Shown in pieces: positions 23,996 to 35,840 of a stretch of 64,000 bases of DNA. The stretch spans positions 19,868,667 through 19,932,666 of the forward strand of contig OX326956.1 of the NCBI GenBank assembly GCA_946800325.1, in the 5' to 3' direction. The position numbers and the translations under genes were made by a program. The stretch is from Luzula sylvatica. Its lineage: Eukaryota > Streptophyta > Magnoliopsida > Poales > Juncaceae. Within the stretch, counting starts at the first letter, position 1; every line of letters starts with the position of its first letter. The notes beneath the pieces are model-generated. The model made no database searches, was not told where the DNA came from, and saw only the letters and a list, made by a program, of their open reading frames with translations.

Positions 23996-24394
23996 ATTCT
24001 ACAAATGAAATAAAATATTGATTACTAACGTTGCGTACTTATCTTATAGGGCTTATATGATGATTATATGATAGTGTTATTTTATCGAATCGATAACCCT
24101 CATACCGATACGGGACTCCAAGTCCATAACACTCAAGACCCATATTTTACGATCCTCCCACAAGTTGCTTTGGCAGACGAATGGGATCTCGCTATTTAGG
24201 TAGGATTATATCCAATCACATCCAATGCGACTCTTGAACCTTTATAGGATTTCGGTGATGGATCGTATCCAATACAATCCCAGTTCCGTGTGTGCATCCT
24301 ATCAATGCCCCGAACTTCCAATCAAGTCGGCTTTGGCCTCAACCCTTACTGGCTAGAACGGTTAAGTCACAACCTTACTGGCGCAACGGACATC

Positions 24395-24900
24395 CAGTTT
24401 CATTGGCACTCCGTTACAACGGAATACCAGTCCGTTACAACGCTATTTATTCCGGAGTTTGGCCAAAATTGCCAGAAACATGTCCGTTGCAACGCAACCT
24501 TGGTCCGTTACAACGCTATTTTCTGCAAACCTTTGTCCAAATTTCCAGAAACCTGTCCGTTACAACGCAACATATAGTCCGTTGCAACGGACAAAACTGC
24601 GTAGACATCCGTTATAACGGACCCAGTCCGTTACCACGGACTCCAATAGACACCATTGGCATCCCCGCAACCTCGTATCTGATACAGGTTCCGTTACAAC
24701 GGACTCCAAGTCCGTTGCAACGGAATATGCGTTTTTCACAGTTCTCTTCACACCCCCGCATCCTATACAGGGTCCGTTGCAACGGACTCCAAGTCCGTTA
24801 CAACGGAATATGTGTTTTTTCGAAAAATTCTTAATTTCCTGTATCTGCTACAGTGTCCGTTGCGACGGACTGAGCAGTCCGTTATAACGGACTATGCGAT
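24395..24900. repeat. Array of TCCGTTRYAACGGA palindromes in the element A leader
   Basis: About fourteen copies or half-copies of a 12-14-bp palindrome (CCGTTACAACGG, CCGTTGCAACGG, CCGTTATAACGG) occur in 500 bp, at spacings of roughly 20-60 bp. The array lies in the transcribed leader between primer site and gag. Spacers differ while the palindromes are kept, so it is not a simple tandem duplication. Confidence 0.9.
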
Positions 24901-25146
24901 TTTTGAACTGCTGTTTTCGCTCGTTTCCAAAACGATCAATCATGAAACCTTTTCACGATTATTCCTAGATACTCTCAATCAACTATTGATCGATCTCTAG
25001 CGAATTTCACTTGTGATTTTAATGGAATTTGACATTCTAAATATGTAACATCATGCAAACGGGTACGAACTTTGATAACCCGTGCGTATATCTAATATAC
25101 GACTATGATTCGACCCTCGAATCGATGGCGATCGCTCTGATACCAC

Positions 25147-26122
25147 TGTAGGGGAATATCCCCGGCCCCGAGCCCGCGCAGCGGATATGTAGGCCCGGTC
25201 CGGTTCCCCGATTCCCGAGATCACGCCACGACTTCGAGGGTACGATGCAAATAGAAGGTTAGATCCATACCAGTTCCAAATTGATGGAACACGAAGGGTT
25301 GATCGCTGCCTCCTATTCCTCCGGTCACGTTGGTGACTTTACGCGCGTCCCACACCGTGCGTCCTTCACCGTTCGTTCCCGTTCTTCGATCCTTCGGTTC
25401 GATCACAACGGAGAGCCCCAAGTGTTGCTCCTCCACACGTATCCACCTTGAGTCGGAAGACGCCGGACACGGATACACCTGCCTAGACGATGTATCGGTG
25501 CACTTGCTTGATCTCAATCGATTCTCTATTAATCTCTGTTCGTGCCTTTTCACTCACAAAAGATCAAATCTGAATTTGCTCTTTTCTTGTGTCTTGGGCA
25601 GAATATTGCTTTGAATTACTTCTGAATTTTTTTAGTGAAGATGAGAGAGAATATCCTATTTATACCTAATAGGATAAGGATTAGCCAAAAGGCATGTATA
25701 TCCAATATACACCCTTTCACACAGAAAACTGTATGAACCTGTTCAGTATTATGTCCAGACGAAATTGATAAATTTCTCTGACAGAAAATCAACCAACACG
25801 AAAGTTGTAGATAATCTTATTATCTACGCAACCCAATTTGGCCCAGCCCAATTGGAGTTCGTATGCAAAAGTTATGACTGTTTTACTAACTGTATGTCAT
25901 ACTATTGCACCCTTTCGGTATTTCACAGAAACGACACTTATACTTCGTTCATATGAAATATATTTCTATATGAAGGTTGTAGATAATCTCATTATCTATC
26001 TAACCCAATTTGAACCATTCTAATTGGATTTTCCCACTGAAAGTTATGGCCACGAATGTACGACTACATTCGTTTATCCTTGTGTACACTTTTACGGTTG
26101 ATCCGAAACTGTATTTCTTTCA
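25147..26122 (-). repeat. 5' LTR of Copia element A
   Basis: 976 bp, TGTAGGGGAA ... TTTCTTTCA on the plus strand. The primer-binding site lies immediately inside (to the left). Confidence 0.95.
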
Positions 26123-27299
26123 TAAGCTTCATGCAAAAGCTAAGTAGACTTACAGTGTGTCTTCCGTTCAAACGGACCATTCATGTGTCTGAACGGAAGT
26201 AATCACAGTGAAGCCTTCCGTTCAGAGGAAAGAATCATGCATCTAAACGGAAGCTTCATGCAAAAGACAAGTAGACTTACAGTGAATCTTCCGTTCAGAC
26301 GGATCATTCATGCATCCGAACGGAAGCAATAACAGTGAAGACTTGCTCGAATTCTTTTGTAAGTATATAATGCAATACACAATTTTGCATACATGATATG
26401 CACCCTTTTATACGTCCTTATCATATTTAGTATAAATAGGATGTTTCTCTCTCCTCTAATAAAAGAATTCGGTCTAACACTTATTCAAAGAGTGCAAAGA
26501 AAGAGAGGGAGAAAAAAGAGAAGAAACCCATTTTCTCCATTAGAGATCATAATCGAACAAGTTAAGCAAGTTCACACACGCTTCGTCTAGGCAGTCGCGT
26601 GTGTGACCGAGAGACTACAACTCACGGTGGATACGAGTAGAGGATCCATGTCTTTGGTTCTCGTTTGTGATCAAGGTGAAGTTCGGATTTGGCCGAAATC
26701 ATTTCGGTTGGTCCAAGAGAAGAAGCACGTGTTTGAGACGGTGTCGAGTCGTGTGGTATGGGACACACGTGTTACGGGAGCAAGGAGCATGACGGAAAGC
26801 ACGACGGTGTCGAGACATGTGACGTGTGACGTACAAGAGACAGACGAAATGGAGAAGAAGAAGGAAGCAACGCGTCAACCTTCGTTCACCATCAATTCGG
26901 TGCAGTATGGTTGTCAATTCTTCCCTATTCGTACGCCTGGATCGATGACGGGGTCCTTGAAACGGAAAAGATTTCGCGTCCCTCATCCGCCGAGCGGGGC
27001 ACGGGACAGGAGAAAGCCCAACAGTGGTATCAGAGCAACCACCATCGATTCTAGTGTCGAATTGCATACGTATAAGTGTTATGCGCGGCATATAAGTGTT
27101 ATTGACAAGTTTCCATGAATTTAAATATTTAGAAATTAATTTTTGATTAAAATCACACGTATAATTTACTAGAGATCAATCGTGTGATGATTGAGAGTAT
27201 CTAGGAATAATCGTGAAAAAGTTTCACGATTTGTCGTTTTGGAAATGAGCGAAAAAGGAAGAAACGGCAAAAACTACAGAAAAACAGGATTTTTGTCCC

Positions 27300-27720
27300 C
27301 ATGGACCATTCCCGTCATGACGGGGGAACCATTCCATCATGACGGAGTCGGGGCTGTGGGGGTGCCACGGGGTGTTGAAAAGTTTTGTCCCCAAGGGCCT
27401 TTCCGTTGTAACGGGGGACACTTCTGTCACAACGGAAGATCCTCTTTTTGCAGTTTTTGTGTTTGACACGGTTTAACATGTTTATGTTCCGTTGTAACGG
27501 GGACACTTCCGTCACAACGAAATCTCTCCTATTTGCAGTTTAATGTGTTTGACACAGTTTAACATGTTTATGTCCGTTGTAACGGAGCACACTTCCGTCA
27601 CAGCGGAAGCTCCTATGTTTGTAGTTTTCCGTGTTCAATACAGTTTAACATGTTTATGTTCCTTTTGAACGAGGGACACTTCCGTTCCAACGGAAGCTCC
27701 TCTGTTAGCTGTTTTCTATT
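27300..27720. repeat. Array of CCGTTGTAACGG-type palindromes in the element B leader
   Basis: Alternating CCGTTGTAACGG and TTCCGTCACAACGGAA units are separated by a repeating spacer containing GTTTAACATGTTTATG. The position relative to the primer site parallels the array in element A. Confidence 0.85.
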
Positions 27721-28489
27721 TTTTTACTACAAATTTGAAAATTGAAGTTTTTTATATCGATAAAATTCAAATAATGCATACATTTATTTGGGAAGATCAT
27801 AAAAGGTTAATGATTGATAAATCTTGTGATACGTCGATATAATATGATTATATCAAAGGTAAAACATGTTTAACATGATCCTTCAATACTTGAGTCTTTA
27901 AATTTTCAATGTGAGTTAATTGCGAACCAACGTGATTTCAGGCCAAAATCGGACATGTTGGTGGTTCAATTGAACACTACTTGGATATGAATACGATTCA
28001 TGTTACAATATGTAAGTCATGAAATGCCTTCCATATTCACAGCTCTCAAGATTGGTCTTACGTTTTGCATGGGTTCATGCTAGAGTCGGACACGCAATAT
28101 TGTATGTGTCGATAGGATAGTTTGTGTTATTTGGAGACGAATGTGGTTTCAGACCAAAGTCGGGGACGTTCGTAGTTCAAATGAACGACTTTTGTATATC
28201 GTTGTGACTTAACCGTCCGGACCAATCCGATTGGAGTTCGGGGCATAGATAGGATGCACACACAGAAATTCGGATTGTATGTGATACGATTTGATACCGA
28301 AGTATTATAAAGGTTCAAGAATCTCAATGGATGCGATTGGATTTAATCCTACCTAAATAGCGAGATCTCACTCGACAGGCCTTCGTCACTTGTGGGAGGA
28401 TCGTGAAATATGGGAATTGGATGTTATCGAACTCGGAGTTCCGAATCGGTATGATCAGAGAGATCGATTTGATAAAAATAGCACAATTT

Positions 28490-30264
28490 TCTTCCAAAGG
28501 TTTATGTGAAATAATTTTGAATTTTCAAATTCAAGTCTTTTTGGGTGTTTACATATATATCGCTTACTTCATTGCATACTTCAAGGAGGATTTATACATG
28601 AAAGAAATGATTGACAATTTCAAAGATATGAATACTGCAAAATCGACCTACATCATATCATGTCAAAAATGACACGACAAATTGATAAAATTATAAACTA
28701 CATAGAAAATTCAAAATCCACCTATATAATAACATGCCAAAAATGACATGACATCTACAATCGCGACATCAAAATTGAAATCACCAACATAATTAAATGT
28801 TATTTAATTCTATGTCATTGCTATTGACAAATTTTGGCCATCCTTCAATAAACACAAACTCATCGTCCCATTTCAAGCCTTTCACTTCCGATTTTGTACC
28901 ACTAGAATATTTAAGTTCTATTTTGAGAAACCCGAATGTCCAATTCGGGGAGAAAGCATAGGTAAACGTTGTTTCATTTGAAAATAAGCAATTAAATAAT
29001 ATACATGGAAAAAATGAAAAAAAAAGACAAGAACATGAAAATGTGATGTTTGAAAAAAAAACTTACCATGTAAAGCATGGAATAAGAATCCATTTCTTTG
29101 GAGAATATATCGATGTCCATACTTCAAATATAGACAAAAAAAAAGTTTAACATGAGATCAGATGTAAAAGAATGACCAACAAAAATCTAGGAAATACAAG
29201 AAAAAAAGAGAAAAAAATTGAAAAAAATTGAAAAAAAAGAAAGGAAAAAGAAGTTCATCCTTGGCTCAAATACGCCTTCTTTCGCCAGACCCTTTGGGAA
29301 AGAGAGTTAATACGCCTCAGGACTGAAAGAGAAAGCTGGAAAAAATACTGACTTTTGCCAGAGAGTCTGGCATAAGTGGCCAAATCAAGGATTTGTCATC
29401 CTTGATTTTGCTACATGACAATTAACCCCTCTTCAATAGTCCAAATACATCTCTAACCTCTTTCGCCACACCTTCTGGCGAAAGCGTTAGTTTTGCAAAT
29501 TGGCCAAAACTAGCGCTATCCTTACAAATTGGGTTTTTCAAAAGACAACATGTCGAAAAAATTCAAAAGTATATGATATATCTAAAAAATTATAACACAT
29601 AAATGTATCGTACAAGTAAAAAGAGATAACATGTATTATACTTTAAAATATATATCTAACATCTAAAAGGTATATGATATATTTTAAAATGTATAACACA
29701 TAAATGTATATCATGCGTGTAAAAAGCTATAAAAATACATCTAAAAGGTATAACATGTATTGTGTTTCAAAAAAGTATATCACACATTTTCCTAAAAAGT
29801 AGAGGTCATATAATAGGTCCCCCAAACTTGAAAAAGTTTTCTTGATGAGGTGACTATTTGATATTAATTGGAAGAATATGCAAATCATCTACAAAATTTG
29901 CACGTTGCAATCGATTACAATTAGTTATATATAAATAAAATTTGTCAAGTATATCAATTAACAATCGAGTACATATCTATTAACAGGAAAACACATGCAC
30001 ATATCCATTAACAGTTAATGATATGTTGTTAAACTATTATGGGTTATTTAGGAGATGATTTGCAAAGCCTTGTGACATGATGATGTATATTGACCACATC
30101 AAGAATGTTGATGATATGTTACGAGGGCAAAGTAAAATTTTACTAAAATGTATATGATTGTGCATATAAAAATGTATAATTCATAAATGCATATCATACA
30201 CATAAAACATGTATAACGTACATTTAAACAAAACATGTAAATATATAACACAGATGGGTCACGT
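28490..30264. other. AT-rich repeat-derived DNA, including right CTGGCGAAAG cluster
   Basis: 28540-28770 holds loose repeats of CAAAAATGACATGACA type. 29270-29490 holds facing CTTTCGCCAG/CTGGCGAAAG motifs like those at 17060-17310. 29560-29800 is a degenerate array of TATATGATATA/TATAACACATAAATG units, also seen at 16080-16310, 16880-17010, 31120-31400 and (inverted) 56450-56720. No gene seen. Confidence 0.5.
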
Positions 30265-30272
30265 GGGTCTTG

Positions 30273-30852
30273 CATAGGGATGTCAACGGGACGGGTCGGG
30301 TTCGGGTAAGCCTCCCCCATACCCGAATCCGAATTTTCGGATATTATCCGAACCGGAACCCAAAATACCCGCGGGTAAAAAACCATACCCGAACCCGAAC
30401 CCGCGAGTAACGGGTATATCCGAACCTGAACCCGTTACCCGAAAATAATCAATAAAAAATATAAATTCTTTTTTTTTTATAAATTAATATAAAAATATGT
30501 AAAATCACCAACAATTTTGTATACATAAAATAAACAACTTGTACAAAATACATTATAAATACAAATATTACAAATAATTAATCCATAAAACACCACAAAT
30601 TTTCATATCAATGAGTATTTTCGGATATTTTTCGGATATTTCTCGGGTATTTTCGGGTTCGGATTCGGGTTCGGGTATTTTTTCGGGTTCGGGTATACCC
30701 GCGGGTAAAATTTTACCCCCGTACCCGAACCCGGAGCGGGTATTTTTTCCGGGTAATACCCGACCTGCGGGTATTTTTTTCCGAATATTACCCGCCCCGT
30801 TCGGGTCGGGTACCCGCGGGTTCGGGTTTTACCCGACCCATTGACATCCCTA
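30273..30852. mobile_element. hAT-type MITE with CGGGTTCGGGTA arms and 8-bp TSD
   Basis: 580 bp. Terminal inverted repeat TAGGGATGTCAA at 30273 pairs with TTGACATCCCTA ending at 30852. Exact target duplication GTCTTGCA at 30265-30272 and 30853-30860. Both arms consist of repeated GGGTTCGGGTA/ACCCGAACCC motifs around an AT-rich centre. No transposase is encoded. Confidence 0.92.
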
Positions 30853-30904
30853 GTCTTGCATGTAATTTTCTCATTTGCTTTTGTCAAAAAAATGTAAGGG
30901 TTCG

Positions 30905-31112
30905 ATATGGTGCCCCCAATCTCACTTAAATATCGTTGATACGTCAATCGAAGATATTTAAATATATTGATTAGACTTATTAATTAAATTAATCAACCCT
31001 TAATTGAATCAATCAATCTAACCATTAATTCAAGGTCTAATCAATCCATTTAAATATTCTCGATTGACGTATCAAGAGTGTTCAAGTGAGATTGAGGGAC
31101 ATGCTATATTCT
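30905..31112. repeat. Foldback MITE with ACGTCAATCGA arms
   Basis: The left arm (GTGCCCCCAATCTCACTTAA ... GATACGTCAATCGA) pairs with the right arm (CGATTGACGTATCAAG ... TTCAAGTGAGATTGAGGGAC). The arms are about 55 bp with an AT-rich loop. The arm core recurs at 57780 and 58340. Confidence 0.8.
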
Positions 31113-31580
31113 CCCAAAATGTAATAGGATAGATCTAGATAACATGTTATATTTTATAACATGTATTTTACTTTTAAAAATATATTATACATCTAAAAGA
31201 TATATGATATATTTAATGCAAAAAATATAACATGTATTCTGCAATATATATGATGCACTTAAAATGAAATAACACATTAATATATACTATATATGTAAAA
31301 ATATATAATATATTGTACTAAAATATAATATATCGTACATCTAAAATGTATACGATAAATTTGAAAAGATAAAACACATGAAAGTATATCATACATTTGA
31401 AAAATATAACTTTATTTATAGATAAAAAAATTGAAATTCTAGTCTCACTTTAATATGTATTCATCAACCCTTAATCATTATTTAACTATTACATAACTTT
31501 TTTTATGAGTAAATGTAACTATTACATTTCACAAAGTAATAACTAGTATACTTAACAGTTGCACATTTATTTCAACACCT
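31113..31580. other. AT-rich degenerate repeat between MITE and peroxidase gene
   Basis: Loose TATAACATGTATT/ATATGATATATTT units; otherwise nothing seen. Confidence 0.4.
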
Positions 31581-32890
31581 CTATGAGTTCACTACACTAC
31601 AATTCAACCTAATCTCGCCGTTACTCCCCGTTAGGACGCCAGCCTGACCCATTTTCACCATTGCTTCTCCAAACTTCCTCATCCAAAGAAACCCGTTAAA
31701 TGCATTTTGTCGCACTTGCTGCGCAGTCGAGACATTAGTCATGAGAGTCTGATCAGACGTAAAGAGACCTCTATTTTCGAGAATATTTGCGTAGTAACTC
31801 GGGTCGAACATATCAGGGCTACGTGGATCCATCGGAACTGCTAGACTCGTACTGTTGTTGTTTTCGGGGCATTCTTGCTCGAGTTGCGAGGCGTAATCCA
31901 ATTCCAATGTTGGATCTTGAGCGACCGTGGTGTTGAAGTTGTAGAGCCTACTTCTAAAGGAGGAGCAGTGTGATCGACCAATCGTATGTGCTCCTGAATG
32001 CAAATGAAAGAACAAAAACGTGATTAAACTTGAGATTTTTTTTCATTTTGTGATTATATTTATTATTTATAAGCAACAAACAATATGCGCAAAGATTTTA
32101 GAAAAAAATACTGTAGTTAGTAACTATTTACCAGATAAAGTGACCATTTCATCCTGAGAAAGGCCCTTGTTAGCAAAGCTTTGTGTAAGTTTGTCTACAT
32201 TGAAAGTCGGGCCGGGGAGATTTGCAAATGTATCCGAAGCCAATGAAACGGTGCCATCTCGTCTTCCTGACTCTACTCTGTACCCCATACCTCCTGTCTA
32301 CATAATCACAATACATAAAAACAAACACATGTACAAATTAGATCTTGATATATATTGGTTTGTCACAATTGGAATTGATCCTATGTATTTATTTACCAGT
32401 ATGACACTGTCTCTAGCAGCAAATGCAACTATATCAGCACATGAAACCACTTTAGGGCAAATCGACTCGAGTCTCGTTTTCGCATTTGTTATGACTTCGA
32501 AGCCACGGAGGCTCGGATTGTTAATTGGAGAATCCTTCTCCGCCGTGTTTCCTGGTGTCGAGTCGATCAAAACTGACCCGTCACAACCCTATATATATAT
32601 ATACAAAGGAACGATAAGTTAAGGAGAAATTTTATTTTGAAAATCATGTTAAATTAAAAGAGAAATTCGTTTACGCGAACAAAGCAGTCGTGGAAGTGCA
32701 ATCTGACTAAACCTGCGGCAAGGCCAACATTGCTGATAATAGCCTTCAAAACTTCTTGTCTGACGATATTCTCGGTTTCAGGACACGTGTTCTCATAAAA
32801 GCCGACTTGAAGTTGTGCTTGGATGTTCCTAACACTGTCCAAACACAATAACATCACAACCAATGGCATCATGATCATCCTCAAATTCAT
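31581..32890 (-). CDS. Class III secretory peroxidase
   Basis: Four exons, three introns on the minus strand: 32890-32675, 32588-32397, 32297-32132 and 31993-31581, giving 328 aa, the classical plant class III architecture. Residues 1-25 form a signal peptide (hydrophobic [10 protein letters not shown]). Catalytic Arg63 and His67 lie in RLHFHDCF, the calcium/structural motif GCDGSVLID follows at the exon 1/2 junction, then the conserved [14 protein letters not shown] and GRRDG. The proximal haem-ligand His194 is in [11 protein letters not shown]. Such enzymes use hydrogen peroxide to oxidise phenolics in the cell wall or vacuole, for example in lignification or defence. No internal damage is seen. 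The exact family member cannot be named. Confidence 0.96.
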
Positions 32891-33590
32891 TTCTTTCTTT
32901 TATTTTTTTGGGTTCAAATGCTTGTGTATACTAAAACCTTGCTAATGGTGTGTGTATATATATGCTAACAAAATTAAAATAGATGGTTGGTTAGGTTTAG
33001 TATCACTTGGAGTGGTGACACGTGAGAAATTGTGTAGTGCGCAATGATAAGGGCATGCATTTGAGCTCAGATGTATAATATTTGCATTGCAGGATGGAAA
33101 TATTAAATATATACAATATGCATTAATGAAGAAAAGAGCAAACAGAACACATTGGCAAGCCAAAGTTGGCCAAATGGTAGAGGTAAGTTAATTAGTTTAA
33201 TATTATGAAACAAGTAATACGATGCATGAATCATGATAGTATAAATTTTAGTTACTAATTTTTAATTTCGGTCAATGAATAAAGAATCTAGTGGATAAAA
33301 AAGTTAGGATCTAATTATATTATTTTCCTTTTTACAATTGCATAGTGTATTAGTGGTGGTGATTGGAACGAAGTCGTTTGACCATGGGAAGCAATAAGCA
33401 TGAAGTTTGCATTGTATTGTATGGTGCGGGGCGGCTAAATTTAATTGGGATCGTGGATAAGGCGCATGGGCTGCTTGATCGTTACCTGTTATCAATGCCC
33501 ACCTAGCAATTAATTAAGCAATAATAATAGTCAATAATTCGATATTTTTGTGTAATTCAAAATTCAAATTAAATATTTTTATTCGTTTCG
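32891..33590. other. Peroxidase upstream region and intergenic DNA
   Basis: Probable promoter of the peroxidase gene on the minus strand. A TATA-like ATATATATAC stretch lies at about 32950-32965. No other gene seen. Confidence 0.35.
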
Positions 33591-33593
33591 GTA

Positions 33594-33720
33594 TTTAGTC
33601 ATAAATGGATATATTATTAATTCGTCAATTCAGATATTCATGTAATTGTAAACTAATGTTTAGTCATAAATGGATATATCATTAATTCGTCAGTTCAGAT
33701 ATTCATGTAAAATAATGTTT
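33594..33720. repeat. Two tandem copies of a roughly 66-bp unit
   Basis: The unit containing TTTAGTCATAAATGGATATA and TCAGATATTCATGTAA occurs twice in succession, with a few differences. Confidence 0.8.
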
Positions 33721-33845
33721 AATTAAGGGGCACATAATTAACAATTAATTAAAAAAATCTTAATTGACATGGATTTTAGTTATATCTTAATTAAAATTTA
33801 ATTAAGATGCATGTGTTAATTGTCATGTTAATTAAGTGTGTTAAT

Positions 33846-34485
33846 CAATGTTGCAAATGACGGAAAACGGTACGGTATGGTCGTAAAACGGTAAAAAACG
33901 GTTACTTAAATCGACAATATTTTATAGCAATTATGATAAAAAATTAAAAATAAAAAAAACAAAATTATAATAATTCAATTTTTATAATTCAACTTAAACA
34001 TACACGAAAGTCCAAAATTTAAAAAAAATACATACGAAGTACAAATAAAACATATCGAATAAATGTCCATCGACCTAAACATATCAGAATAAATCTTCTT
34101 AGCTACCTAATTAGACGAAAAAATCAACTAAATAGTTGCGTCAATCAAAATTAGACACAAAATAATTGACCATGATAAGCTAGATCAGAGTTAACACTTT
34201 GTTCATGTACGAATTAGACACAAAATTTTACTAATTACAACTATTATTTGGAAGAGAGCATTTGATCTCTTTCCAGATTTACTAAAAAAGGCCTACCGGC
34301 TTTTAATGCCAAAAAAAAAAAAAAATTATGAAAAAAACGGTTAAAAAAAGGCGTTTAAAACGTTTTTTGTAAAAAACACGGTCAAAGACAGTAAAAAAAT
34401 GGTTGACCGTTTTTTGAAATTTTCTTGTAAAAAACAGTACGATCTGGCACCGTTTTACCGTTTTACACCGTTTTTTGCAACACTG
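33846..34485. mobile_element. hAT-type MITE with AAAACGGT arms and exact 8-bp TSD
   Basis: 640 bp. Termini CAATGTTGCAAATGACGG and CCGTTTTTTGCAACACTG. Exact target duplication GTGTTAAT at 33838-33845 and 34486-34493. Arms are rich in AAAACGGTA/ACCGTTTT units; the centre is AT-rich and noncoding. The CARTGTTGCA end resembles the CTATGTTGCAC end of the 16.3-kb element. Confidence 0.9.
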
Positions 34486-34493
34486 GTGTTAAT

Positions 34494-35840
34494 TATGATA
34501 TAGAGGATGTGGTGGTAAATTCGAAGGTACGGCGAGTGGTCTAATATTAATTTTAGTTCAAAATCTTTGTAATGGACATCAGCAACATTTTCACCGTCAA
34601 TTCGAATTATAAAATTTGCCACAATCCGGGAGTGATAATACCATAGAACAATAAACTTTCGAAACTGCGATGCGCCCCCGCCAAAATTAAGCTATTTACA
34701 TGGCTATGCTTAGGACATAAGTTGCTAACTTGTGATCTAAACGAGGATGGCCTAATCACAGGATTGGCCGAACCGCTCGTCTTACTTCGAAACAACCGAA
34801 CATCTCTTCATCTCATGTCCATTCTCCGACAGGAGAATAAGCCCGGATACAACTACAAATAAAGCTTTTCCGAATAACATTATTTCATGTTGATTTTATT
34901 TACGATAATTAACAAGCAATGTAATTACTTGTAAATTTACCTTTTCGGTTATATATATATTATGTTCGTTATAACATCAATACGTATATTATTCGTAATA
35001 CGTAATTGTTCGTAAATCATACACGTGTTATTCGGAAAATATAATATAGACAAGGAATGTTTACTTTTTTTTACACGGTGTAATATGTTGTGAGAAATGA
35101 ATTTGATTGCATGTCAATTGTCACTTAAATACCTCCATCAATTCAATGCATTTTATATACTCGTCGTGTCATTATCTGTTTTTATTATTGAACTTGACAT
35201 TTAACTGTAGTTGTTTTGAATATTTTGAATGTTCTTTGTACATATTAATTTGAATGATATTATAAACTATTATACGTACGTAGCAATTTTACATATTTAC
35301 TATAATTTTATGTTTTTATGATAATTATGCATATAATTTGTAACATGGATAATCCAATGTATTTTGTGATTATGGTTTTAAATCATGTACAACTCTCGTG
35401 TATTTATTTAAGTTTTACTCTTTTTATGAAAAAAGAGATATAATGTCCCAATCCGGGCAAACAATATTGTTTAGGGGTGCCAATATTATCTGAATCAACC
35501 CAAATCGTATCCGAGAAAAAAATATTTGAATCCGAAAAAAATATCCGAATCCAACGGGATATTTTGGTATACAAATAAAATTATGAATTTAACTAAACAT
35601 AAAATATTAGAACAATATAATCCATATTAAACAGAAATACTTGATATCTTGATTTCCTATATTTGACATTGAAATTTATCTTTTAAAAATAGATACTTAT
35701 ATATTTTCCCCACTTGAAAATACCAAACTTTATCCAAAGAAAAGGAAGAAGTTAAATGTATTTTTTCCAAAAAAATAAAAAAATATGAGGAATTATTGTG
35801 AGGCTTTTCAAGCTTCTACTTACTAACTATAAGAAAATGA
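34494..35840. other. AT-rich intergenic DNA
   Basis: No gene recognised. Around 35470-35570 a GGGGTGCCAAT block with repeated AATCCGAAAAAAATAT resembles one arm of a hAT-type MITE; a CATCCCTAA near 35870 could be the other end. Confidence 0.35.

Larger units (their letters stand above)
17876..26127 (-). mobile_element. Copia element A, complete, nested in the LTR of element B
   Basis: LTRs 17881-18858 (978 bp) and 25147-26122 (976 bp) are about 98% identical by eye. The 5-bp target duplication TAAGC lies at 17876-17880 and 26123-26127. Coding is on the minus strand, so the right LTR is the 5' one. The primer site (complement of 25134-25146) matches TGGTATCAGAGC, and a purine tract (complement of 18859-18872) abuts the left LTR. 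Gag-pol spans 23995-20022. About 1.15 kb of noncoding leader and about 1.16 kb of noncoding 3' sequence flank it. Confidence 0.95.
17640..28490 (+). mobile_element. Copia element B: LTR and leader only, split by nested element A
   Basis: A plus-strand LTR ends with ...CCCAACA at 27023, directly followed by a tRNA-Met-type primer site TGGTATCAGAGC at 27025-27036. Its TATA box (TATAAATAGG) is at 26431. The U3 part extends to the left of element A: TTCCGTTCAGACGGAA-type repeats lie at 17735-17870 and resume at 26158-26330. The leader (27037 to about 28490) parallels that of element A in reverse, including the GGAGTTCGGGGCATAGATAG block near 28231. Sequence resemblance stops roughly 100 bp before gag would begin. 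No gag-pol or 3' LTR follows. The left boundary is uncertain. Confidence 0.7.

Noticed and set aside
24292..24834. 180-codon ORF over the palindrome array
   Set aside because: Codons follow the CCGTTACAACGG repeat in several frames. It is the noncoding leader of element A, read on the antisense strand.
26603..27118. 171-codon plus-strand ORF with a mirror ORF at 26699-27091
   Set aside because: It lies across the LTR end and primer-binding site of Copia element B; reading frames on both strands reflect the GC-richer LTR, not a gene.
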